From: Ectocarpus siliculosus
Lineage: Eukaryota > Sar > Phaeophyceae > Ectocarpales > Ectocarpaceae
DNA length: 46,574 nucleotides
Assembly: GCA_000310025.1 (NCBI GenBank)
Contig: FN648462.1
Span: 166,879 to 213,452 of the forward strand
Direction: 5' to 3'
Shown here: positions 35,975 to 46,043 of the stretch, in pieces
Layout of the letters: the number at the start of each line of letters is the position of its first letter
How positions within the stretch are numbered: position 1 is the stretch's first letter
Notes under the pieces: generated by a model
What the model was told of the DNA's origin: nothing
What the model saw: only the letters and a program-made list of their open reading frames with translations
Database searches by the model: none
Position numbers and translations under genes: made by a program

Positions 35975-38900
35975 GCTGCGAGCCGTTTTGGACCGTGTTC
36001 GATATGAAACGTGTAGGCATGTATTTAGGCCTGGACCGCCAGGCTGGTGCTACTGTTCCCTATGTGCTGAATGCCACTCTATTGTCTCGTACTCCCATTC
36101 ACCCTCTCTCGTTTCGACCTGTTTGATGCCAAGGTTTGCGCGGCGTTGACCGTGATCGAAGGGCTGAAGAACATCGTCGAGACCTGCCTGGTTTGCGGCG
36201 ACCAAATACAGGGGCACACCGTGTCGATGCCGACCGTGTGCCACCAGGTGGGGCCGATGTATGGGGCACGAAACTCGTCGCGAAGAGTCAGAGCCGCGCA
36301 TCGAATCGCAGCCCAGGACCTGGAGGAAGTGTTCGGAGGCAATGACTGTGCTGAGCAGGTCCAGGTTCTCTCTCTCGAACCCTACTCGCACACAATGGGT
36401 GATCTGCTGTCCTCACCCGGTTTACGGTCTGTCTGCCTGCCTTCTTGGCTGTGCCTCGCTCGCCTCCCCTGCCCATCGTCCGACAACTACCAACGCAGCG
36501 CTTGTGTACATCGACCTCGCGAGTTTTGGAGAGACGGAAGCGCTGGACCTTCGAGTTTCATCAAGCCCAGTCGCCCACCATGTCCCCGGCGAGGCAGGTT
36601 GTGCGAAAGAAGGTATCAGCGCTTGCTGCTGGTGTGTGCTTGGCTACGTGCCCAAAACATCCGTCGTTCGTTTGATCTTCTGTTAGTCTAGAGGTGGCCC
36701 CGAGTCATCCACATTCGATCGACGCGTAGTCGAGGGACTTCTTGGAGTGTCGCCCCTATCGATCCGCGCGTTTGGCTCGGTTTTGATATCCCTTTTCCCC
36801 GTTCTGCGGAGTTTCACCGACTCAGAAGCGTTGGAGCGCTTTCCGGTTTTGCTGATACGAGGGTTGAAGGGGAGATGCGTTGGGGTGGGATGCAAACGAT
36901 TGTGGCGAAATTACCCCCGCATATGCCGCATGTTGACGCAACCCACCCGCATTTACGTCCATGGGACGCCCGTTCCGCGCGAGTAGGATATTCGTGTGCT
37001 CGTTGCAATGTTTTTCCCTTTTAATATCTTTCACCCCGTTCCACCGCTTTCGTGGTTTTGGATGCAGCTCTCACCTTCTAACACTTGGCGCGTGCCTGCG
37101 TCCGCCTTTAATTTTCTCTTCTGCCACAGCTTTTCGAGGCGCCGTCGGACATCGTCCTCGTAAGTCCTGCGGGAGGTGTAGAAGGACAGGTGAGTGAAAA
37201 CATTGGATGGACACCTCCGTACACATCGAAGGGTTTCCTTTGCAAAGAAAATGTTCCGCCTGTTTTGCGCTTTTTGTGACGGAAGGCAGTTCTGCCTCAC
37301 TGGTTGGATGGAAGTATACTGTCGTTGGGCGCGTAGGCCAGGACAATTTTCGGTGTTTCTGTACGGAGACGAAGACTAAAGTGAAGACTGATGGCACAGC
37401 ACCACCACCACAAACAATAACAACAGCGGCGCGCACGCTTTCCGGTAATAACAGGTGCTCAACAACGGCGAGGTGGTGGAACTGTTGATCAACCTCTTCC
37501 GTAGAGCCTTGGAGGGCACTCGGCCCGAGCTAGGCTTTCCGGATGCGGTGAGGAAGGAGATCAGCTGTTTTGTTGTTGTTTTTGTTGTTGTTGTTGTTGT
37601 GGCTGTCGTCCTGTTGTCGGTGCTGGTGTTGGTGCAACCTGTTGGAGTCTCCGATTTGTGCTCAAGAAGCAAGAGAACCATCGGTGAGAATGCCTGATAT
37701 TTTCTTGTACCAGCGAGAGCTGTCAGCGAAACGACGCTAGGCGTTCGCCGTGACATACCCCCTCGACAGGAAGGTACAAATTTCGTGGCACGGCGTCCAT
37801 CTTTCATGGGGTGAATGCCAGGATTCTCATGGGTGCGAAACAATGCGCTATCGGCTGGTATTTGAGGAGAGTTCGTAGAACAAGACTCAAGGAGGGAGTA
37901 GGTCGACGGCCAAAGTCAGCGACGCGTTGACACGAGTGCCGCCGTTTGCCATGACCGGGGTTTGGGACGGATTCGTGGTCCACGAGTTGTGCTGTGGTTG
38001 GTAACGTCAACCCTGGACAAGTCCGTAGTTGTTGGTGTGTCGTGTCATGGAGATCGTCAACATGCCCTCGCCGCGACGTGTCATGTGTGCATGCGTAGGT
38101 GTTCGGACTTCGGGGGACCGGTCGCAAGAGGACCAAGAGCGTCATCGAAAAAGTGAGAGGGAATATATCTTATCACCCATCCGCCGAGGAGTTCTCAAAA
38201 CGAGGCAGCTGTGCACTTACGTTTGGCGGAATCATTCGTCACTCACATTGGATCCGTCAAAGAAGCCTTCTAAAACGCACTTTCATAGAATTGAGTCGAT
38301 GTTTTTCTCGTTGAGCGAAAACGTCGGAGTGAGGATGTCGGCACGTGGGCGTATGTAACGTTACTCGTCAGCACTGGCCGTATGTCTCGATGGCCCACAC
38401 GAGCGGTGTGGGTGATCATGCCCGCACGTGACGAATCTGGACCCGTCGAAGAATCCAACCAGGGTCCGCAACGATTGACGGATGGATCACAAGACACCAC
38501 TACATTTCGTACGTCCACGGACAACAGCAGCGTGTTTGGAGTCTTGCAGAGGCCACAGGCGACGTCATTCGCCCCTTTTTGTGCTTTGTTTGAATAGCTT
38601 CAACACGATGGCACAGAGCTCCTATCCACCCCCCTCCGCGCCCGCCTTCCTCCAGCCGATGGACAAACACACATACATCGTCTTCAGAACAACCATGATG
38701 ATCACACCTGAAAATGCACAAAACACCCAGGTGCGTCTGGTGCTGAACGCGCTGCCGTCCGTGGCAGACATGCAACGTTGCATCAGGGGGGAGGGAAGCC
38801 TTGGCAACGAGGAGAAGAAGAATGACAGCATCGGAGAGCTTTCTTCGCCGTCATCCTTTGTTTGTCAAGTGGGTGGTGGTGGTGGTGTTAGTGGTGGTGT

Positions 38901-41900
38901 CGGGGTCCCGTTTGGAGCTAGGGTGGCTGTCGCTGGTGTCGACGATGACACGGGACGTGGCGAGGGCAGCGACGCCGAGGCAAAGGAACCCCCTTCCGGA
39001 GAGGTTTCGCCCCTGAAGGAGGCGTTGTCGAAAATCGACCAGCTGTTGTACCCCCTGCTGGAGTGGCTGCTGTCGACGTGAGTGGTTGAATTGGAGCTAT
39101 TAATAGTGTTGTTGGAATAAATGATTAGCCTTACGTGCGTCGGGCGGAGATTCTCGCAACGAATGGATTGCCAAAACGTCGTGTCTCGTCTTATTCATTG
39201 GAACTCGTTTTTGTTGAGGCCTTGTTTGCATGCTTGTTTGCGGACTGCAACCTTATTAGCGAGTCAACTCTATCATCTGCTTCTCGTGTGTGTAGTTGGG
39301 CTCCCCGTTTGGGCCCTGATACGCTACGCTCTCCACAACACTTTGCACGCTTCATCCTTCTTTTTCTTTCAGGATTCACGGAGGACACCTGCACCTGTTG
39401 AAGGAAGCTGAAGCTATCCAGGGGGTTTCGTGCAAGAAGCAGTTCGTGCTTACAGGTGCGCAGTTCAGACCCCCTTCGAATGCCACCATTTTTTCCCGTA
39501 AGGTGACGCCTTCGCTGACTACCGAGATAAGTCTAATCTCACGCATACCCGGTGCTGCCGTTGCCGTTCACATATTGCGTATCACTGTTGATAGTTCCAC
39601 CCAGGTCTTTCAGTTGCCTCCGCGTTATGTGTCTGTCCCAAGCGTGTTTTCAAACATTCCTTAATTTTGTCGCGCTGTGCCTCCGAAATGAATCCTCTTC
39701 GACGGAAACTAAGTGCGTTGCTGGACGACTGGAGACTCTTGCAGATCGCTGCGGCCTATCTGAAATCAACGTGCACGCTTCGAACCCGTTTGCCACGGTT
39801 GTCGTTGCTTCAACTCTCTGAATTTGATTTTCGTTATTCTGGTTGCGCCGCAACAATCGTGAAGACACTTCAGCGCGAGAGGAGTGTTTCCAGGCGATGA
39901 AGCGGGAGGCAGCGGCGTCGTCGAACGGGACAGGATCATTTTTCGCGTTCCACGGCAGCGCTCCGGGCAACTGGCACGGGATCCTTCGCTTGGGTATCAA
40001 GAACATGTCAGGTGTGTGTTCCATCTCCCGCGGTGCTGCAGACGACGATGAACACGAACGTATGTTCTCGGACTGCGTTGGTTGTCCGTCTGACGGTCAG
40101 TCCAGGTCCGTGGTGCCAGGGAAAATGTTGGCCGTGTGGTTGTTCCCCAGTTAGCGGCTCATCGTCTCTGCGGAAGGTGCCACCACAACGTACGCCCTTA
40201 TTACAGAGTTCGTGCTACGAGATTGACAGGACTTACTCTAGGCACGGTTTGAAAGAGATTGGCCCATTCTATTTCTCTAAATCCGCTTACGTGCTCCGTC
40301 CGCCCTCTTTCCTTCCTCCATCTGTCTCCACTGCCGATTCGCTCGTCCGAAGCGCCCGTTTTGAGCAAGGAACAACATGGTCACCAACCTGATTTGTTCT
40401 TGGCCACCAACATCTGGTGTTTCGTTTTCTCTTCTTTTCAGCCAAGCACCGCTCCTCTTTCTTTTACTTTGTGACACAATAAGCACAGACGCTCATTGCC
40501 GTTGCATCCATCCTCACCCTGTCGTGCGTGTGTGTGTACTTGCGGCGCTGCGTGCGTATTCGCGAACAAATTACCTTCTATGCACTCTAGAATTTCACAA
40601 GCGGTATATGCCAGCAACAATGACAGCGAGTGTGGACGAGCAAGCGGAAGGGACCCCCTTCTGAAGTTCATGCGTGCCGAGAAGACATGCCCCCCGCGAG
40701 CACGATTTCCCACATTTCTACCCTGACCCCCTCGTCAACGACAGGCTCGGAGTACATGTCGAACGGGTCTGTTTGCGGCAAGGGCATCTACATGGGTCGT
40801 ACTCTGGGCGCGTCGCTTTCCTACACGCTGGAAGTACGTCGGCCAGTCGTGAGAATCGCTGCTACTCCTGCCACTGCGGCAAGACCCAAAGCTACCAACC
40901 GTGGCATAGTTGCTGCCATTTCTCGTGCTGCTTCTCGTGTTTTTGGTCGTGCTACCACCAAGGCTTCCCGTGCCGCTGCTTCCAGCACGGCTGCAAATGC
41001 TACCGGTGCTGCTCCTGCTCCTGCCTTTGTTGGAAGCCCTTCGACGCAAGGCGCTGCATCTGGCGGTCGCGGTGGGCACGGGAACAGGTTGAACCCACCC
41101 GCCGTCAACGCACTGAAAGCACCCCCCATAGTTGCTGTATGTGAAGTCATCGACAGGTAAGGAATTGCTTTTTAGTACTCGGTCGGTACTTGGTAGGCTC
41201 GAAACCAAGCCATGTGGGCGATTCGACTCTTCTGATTGGTTGAAAACTGGCCGATTCACCCGCAAAATTTGAGGACGGCATTAAGAGTATGTGGCGCTTC
41301 GCCTCTCCTTGGGCGTTGTAGCTATCTCCCACAAGCAAGCGGTATTTTGTACTGGTACGTCTTGATGAGATGAGCAGTTCCCCTTGGTCCATTCACGAAA
41401 GCGTTGCGAATAACGCGCCACCAACGCTGAGCTCCATCCTTCAGGTTGAGAGAGGGCAGAATGCTACCCGCGTTGTTCTTATCCCCGTGCCCTTCACTGT
41501 CAACCAACCTCTGTGGAATGTATAATACTACACTGGTAGCAGTAGCTTCCCCTGTTCGTTCGTCAAATTTGTAATTGCCTCTCCTTCTCGCCGGTTTCTT
41601 CATCACCACACGCAGACCGGAATACAAGCGGAACAACCGTCTCCTGGTTATTCCGGACGAGCACTGCGTGGCGACGAGGTACGCTCCATCCACTCGTCTG
41701 ACCCTACCCCGCCGCCCACCTTCGAGATGGTGGTGGAATGTCACTCTCACTCCCGAAAGAAAGTTGACGACGTCGGGAAGTAGAATCTAACACGTGCTTC
41801 TTAGAGTCCGACGAGTATCCAGTCATGTAGGGTCAGGAGGTCGTACATACAGAAATGCCCCGAACACCACTACCTCGAAGCCTTCTCATCGAGTGACAGC

Positions 41901-42059
41901 ATCCTCCCCCGTGTTTCGTTTGCCTACGGCAACACCGGTGCTTGCACGACAACAAGGTTCCTGCTGATCGACCCCAGCAGGGCAAGTCTCCGGTTGGCCA
42001 ATGTTGACTTGGCGGCTGCCGCGGAGGCACGGTATGCGAGCATTCACCCCGCCGTATAG
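32416..42059 (+). CDS. PARP-B: diverged PARP6/PARP8-like protein, first exon(s) not found
   Basis: Exons: 32416 (or 32549)-32697, 33288-33470, 33808-33923, 34516-34861, 35090-35213, 35313-35441, 35751-35926, 36134-36247, 37130-37189, 37455-37547, 38656-39077, 39373-39455, 39874-40011, 40745-41156, 41616-41678, 41957-42059. Phases agree, giving about 900 residues; human PARP8 has about 850. An acidic Ser/Asp stretch (exon 1) and VDADEFIDGVDGISASV recall the PARP8 N-terminus. The rest parallels PARP-A: CLVC...TVC, GEVVELLINLF, PSVADMQRC, YPLLEWLLST, FFAFHGSAPGNWHGIL, CGKGIYMGRTLG, LLVIPDEHCVATRFLLIDP. Oddities: the fourth Cys is Phe, the third triad residue is Leu, and an Ala-rich insert of about 80 residues precedes IVAVCEVI. 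Catalysis may therefore be altered. The 35213/35313 junction is the weakest. Confidence 0.8.
35931..35974 (+). repeat. (TTG)n microsatellite abutting a donor site
   Basis: About fourteen TTG triplets start four bases into the intron after the exon ending at 35926 (donor GTGAGT). Expansion here would lie next to the splice signal. Confidence 0.85.
37564..37625. repeat. GTT-rich microsatellite in a PARP-B intron
   Basis: An imperfect GTT triplet tract begins about 17 bases after the donor of the exon 37455-37547. It is the second GTT-type tract near a donor in this gene. Confidence 0.75.
39874..42059 (+). other. ADP-ribosyltransferase fold of PARP-B
   Basis: The four exons match the four catalytic exons of PARP-A in phase. 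HGS and GIYM are kept. GAAYGKG of PARP-A is replaced by GSVCGKG, and the loop after SYTLE is expanded by an Ala/Ser/Arg-rich insert within the exon 40745-41156. Where PARP-A reads PKYYVVPDEE, PARP-B reads NRLLVIPDEH. The frame is intact to TAG at 42057, so this is not a simple pseudogene. Confidence 0.8.
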
Positions 42060-43414
42060 CGTCGTCCCCAACGAATTGCATTTGTGATCTTGCCTGTGAA
42101 GACCGGCGTTGGTACCGATTTTCTTGCGGCGCTGTCGCCTGGCGGTGGTCGCGGGGGGCCACAAGGCAGCCAGAAATGTTTTACACTGCGTATAATGCAG
42201 CATGACAGTGTTGAGATAGGGGGTATCTCGTCTGCACAGCGTTCGGCGCAACGCATGTGAGCCAACGTGCCGCGATTCCCTCATCTGTGGAAACCACGAT
42301 TCTTGAAATTTCTGTTCCTAGGCAACAAGCTGAAACCCTTTCGGGGGGACAGGAGTAAAGGTTCTTGCGGTGTGCCCATGCTTACATTTAGTGGAATGTT
42401 TCAAGAGACGTTTGGTAAGGTATCCCCATGCGATTAGATCGTAAAAGTGCTATTTACCTAGGAACAGATAGGGAACCATGCAAGGTATGGGGCGGGTTGC
42501 CTGGAACGTATCCGCGTTATAGAGTTTAGATCATAAAAGTGCTACTTACATAGGAACAGATCGGGAACCATGCAAGGCATGGATGGGGCGGGTTGCCTGG
42601 AAATTATCCGGGTTATAGAGTTGGCACATGTGAACCCAAGTCGTCGACGGGTTGAATACAATTAGATTGGGTACCGACATTCCCGGCCTATTTGTTGGAC
42701 GCAACCACTTGACATCGTTGCCGGAAAGAAGCATGCCATCAGTGGACGACGCTACAGCACATTCCTAGGTACTCGACGGTGGGAACGAACAAGGAAGTGG
42801 ACTTTTAAGACTAGCTACCCTTGAGTACACGGGTCCCGGCACTAGCTAGACCCCCCTCGCGGCAAACACCGTTCAGGTGACGACATGTACACTATCAACC
42901 GGCGAAGTTCTGAATGAACTACAACGACACTACTGCAATGCAAGCAAACGTCGGATTCTCGCTCTCCGTTAGTGTTGATTTAGATCGAACAGCCTGTAAA
43001 ACCCAACCCTTTCCAAAAATTCTTCCCATCCTGGGAGAAATACAGTACAACAATAAGAAGCAAGCGATCCATGAACTAGCTATAGAGCGGCAGCAGCAGC
43101 TGGGAATACCAGCAACCTCTGGAAGGGCGTCCCAAATAGTGTAGGCACCTGCTCAGCCCCTCTGCCACCGGTTCGACGTGAACCAAGTTACTACCTACAA
43201 AGGTCGGACCTCGAAGAGTGGACGATTCCCTCGCCATAACTATCACATGGAAATACGATGCTACACACGGCCAAGTTCGCCTCCCCAACGGCCTTCGCCA
43301 GGTTCGCCGGAAGAGGCTCTTCCATTTTGTGCTTACGTAAGCGGAGGGCCGTGTCGTACAAAAGCACGAACCCGCACGCACCTACGATTCCAAACCCCCC
43401 GGTACCTTCCAACT
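42060..43414. other. Convergent intergenic region between PARP-B and the WSC gene
   Basis: Apart from the tandem duplication at 42434-42621 I see no supported gene. On the minus strand just past the WSC stop, a frame from 43418 to 43191 has a hydrophobic stretch (FGIVGACGFVLLY) but no splice sites of plausible spacing linking it to the WSC frame. Confidence 0.5.
42434..42621. repeat. Two-copy tandem repeat, period 92
   Basis: The units share TTAGATC, TAAAAGTGCTA, TAGGAACAGAT, GGGAACCATGCAAGG, GGGGCGGGTTGCCTGGAA and GGTTATAGAGTT-like ends. The second copy has a four-base insertion (ATGG duplicated). Confidence 0.85.
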
Positions 43415-45369
43415 TCATCGCATTTCACGCACGGACATGCACCAGACCCCGCCGCACATCTCATTTTTGTCTCCCGAGCACGGGGAACGACAGTTCATGG
43501 ACTCGCCATGCTTGAGGGGGTCCGTGTCCTCGCCCCCGCAGAAGCATTGGAAGCAGTCTGGGTACCGGAGTACTTGTACCCGCCCTCGGTACAGATGTTC
43601 ATGCACAGCTGCATGAACGACGGGGTCAGGCACGTAAAGTGGCAGGCAAGGCGCAGCAGCAGAGGGGAATGTCCAGGAAAGGGAAGGGGGGAATTCCTGT
43701 GGTTGCCGATGTCAGTGATGAAAAAAGGAACCCCACTGTAATTTGCATAGCAGGGCTGTGGCAGGTGTTTACGGACATGACATGTAATATGTGGGGGGTA
43801 CACATGAAACATGTCCAAACGTGGGGGGCCGTTTCGGAAGCAAACGCGATGGAGAACGGCCCTCTGGACGAAATACTTAGCGCAGCTGCCCTGGGATACC
43901 GCCTCCTTTCGTTCCGGGATTTAACGGCATATGCATACTTTTCCGTCTCATGAAGCAGTCAGGCACAGAATGAAACAGTCGCGGCTACGTCGTAGTCAAA
44001 ATGGCGTCGATTCGGTCCTACTATCTGTGATTGTATCCCTGCCTGTCTCTCTTGAGCGGCCGCTCGTTTCCTGTGACCAAACCAAGCGTATTGAGACTCC
44101 TTGGAACATATTTGTCTACTCTGGAGCATTATTGTCTATGTGCACGCATTCAGGCGAGATCAACAAGCTAACAGCGAAGTAGCACATACCTCGCCCGTCA
44201 TCTCGTCTTTCTGCGCGTCACTGAGAGACATCCACGTCATGATGCGCTCGGTCTTGGTGTCGGCGAAACATCCATGATCAATGAAGGTCGACCGGCCGGC
44301 ATCATCGTCTTCACTTCGCAGTCGTCTTCAGTCTGTGTGTCCTCTACTTCGATTGATCCGTCCGGTTTCGAAACGAAAAAGAGCGCGAGGGGTGGTGGTG
44401 GCTTTTTAGGTAAAAGGGATGCTCGGCGTACGGCAGTAGCATCAAAACGTACCGTATCATCACTGTACTGGATGGGTGTGAAACATGACAACGGAAGCAA
44501 TTGACTAACGAAGCCACCGCCGCACGCAAGACAATACCGGCACACTCTTTTTTCTAGAAGGGCGAACATCGGACGTGTAGGCAAAGAGTGCAAAGAAAAA
44601 CAGACCAATACCGGAATCCCTGTGAACGTATCAAGCTTTCTTCACGTACTACATTACACACCTACCTGACGTGATCTCGACATCTGGAGTTGGTAGGAAT
44701 GCCAGCGAATAGGAGAGGATGACGGCAGGGAGGACGTGGGCGACGGCGGGCGAGCACCGAGAGGTGGGGGGGGGCGGAGGGGGTTTATAAACACTGTGAG
44801 GCTGAACACGCCAATCACATGGAGAACCGTTTGTTGCTGTCGTCAGCCAGCCCTGGAATCACGTTTAAAAAGAGAACTGCCTCGTTCTCGTTGTATACGA
44901 ATATGAAAGGCCCGTTGTACTGTGCTCCCAAACCAATTGTTGGGTACAGGCGGTGAGGTTAACGACCGGCCACTGGCGGGCGAATGTTGCCCAACCAAGG
45001 CTCCTGCTGTCGAAGCACGCCAGGGTTGGAGGGTAAGAAGGAGAAGATCATTCTTCGTCTACAAACTTCAAACACGGGAAGAAGCACGCGCGCGCGAGAG
45101 AGATAGAACGAACAAAGAGATAACGTTTCGGTCAAACACACACCAAACAAGGTAAAAGCGACGAAAGGAAGACGAGGCTAGACCACCGGACGTACCGGCA
45201 CAGTTCCACAATTCTTCCGGGTAGGCGGCGCCTGTTCCACAGAGACCAAACGAGCCGATATAGGAGTTGGGCATGAGAACCCAGTTTTCCTTTTCGGGCG
45301 CGCAAGTGCTTGGCCACGAGGGAGGGTTGAATTCCTCGTAGCCGATGCGCATGCAGCGGTACCCGGTGT
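43415..45369 (-). pseudogene. LPMO-like C-terminus plus WSC domain, frameshifted and 5' partial
   Basis: Exons on the minus strand: 45369-45196, 44683-44666 (an 18-base micro-exon), 44308-44190, 43608-43415. The first two give SFGLCGTGAAYPEELWNC followed by ADVEITS. A terminal NCADVEI is typical of chitin-binding type-4/LPMO folds (family knowledge), so this may be the end of a polysaccharide-active module; its N-terminal part and catalytic His are not in view. Exons three and four encode a WSC domain, a Cys-rich carbohydrate-binding fold: HGCFADTKTERIM, LCMNICTEGGYKYSGTQ, then DCFQCFCGGEDTD, CRSPCSGDKNEMCGG and a TGA stop. The two halves of the last exon are in different frames; one base is missing near 43558. 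This is either a real lesion or a sequencing error. Expected to be secreted or wall-associated. Confidence 0.6.
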
Positions 45370-46043
45370 CTGAAACGACAGGAGGGTTGAGGAGCAACGA
45401 GGGGGGGCGGGGCGTTCTCATGTTTTGCATACCTTAGCGGTTAGACCATTGACCACGCGTCCTCGAGAGGAGGGAAGGGGAGAGGGGGGGGTGTACTCAT
45501 AGTCGTGCATGCCGTAGTCGTTAGACCATTGACCTTGTTCGTGATAGTTGCTGCTGTGTGTGTCGACAGAGTAACGTAGCACAATATGATTGGACAGTTT
45601 GAATTGAGGGACTGTCGATGTTGCAGATCGCTGAGTAGCCACATATTATCAGAACAGCAAGGAACGTTCTGTAGGAATGCTCCTCGTGGATGGTGCATTT
45701 CCCCGAGTGTATTCTTTATGGATAGTGCATCAACCAGAGGATTCATGGTACGTTGTGAAGTACGTTGGCCCCTGTTGAGTCGTTGTGTTCCGATATTGTG
45801 TTCTGCTTTCGTCCGTTGGTCGAGCGACGGGTGGTGCTGCGGCGCTGCGGTGCTCGCCCCACCCTTGCTCACTCCACCTTTTGACCTGTCTGTTCTCCTG
45901 GTCCAAGGTCTCATCAATACAACATCTTTTCCCCAGAAGCCACGAGTTTACCAACACGCTATAGCGAACCAGTCGACTGCTGCTTGTCCCCTTGGACTGT
46001 ACGTCAAGACTGAACGGAGGAAGATTGATCACCTTGCTTCGTG
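45370..46043. other. Region between the WSC gene and the right-end frame
   Basis: A good acceptor (CGTTTCAG on the minus strand) ends at 45370, so an upstream WSC-gene exon should follow but none is visible. It contains an 80-base-spaced direct repeat (45427/45507). It may be intron interrupted by the element that starts near the right end; no LTR boundary could be proven. Confidence 0.4.
45427..45534. repeat. Direct repeat with 80-base spacing
   Basis: GCATACCTTAGCGGTTAGAC at 45427 and GCATGCCGTAGTCGTTAGAC at 45507 are each followed by CATTGACC. Three mismatches occur over 28 bases. Confidence 0.7.

Noticed and set aside
45441-45917. Minus-strand frame of 158 codons as the N-terminus of the WSC gene
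   Set aside because: It has no LPMO-like motifs, no signal peptide and no donor joining at phase 1 to the exon starting at 45369.
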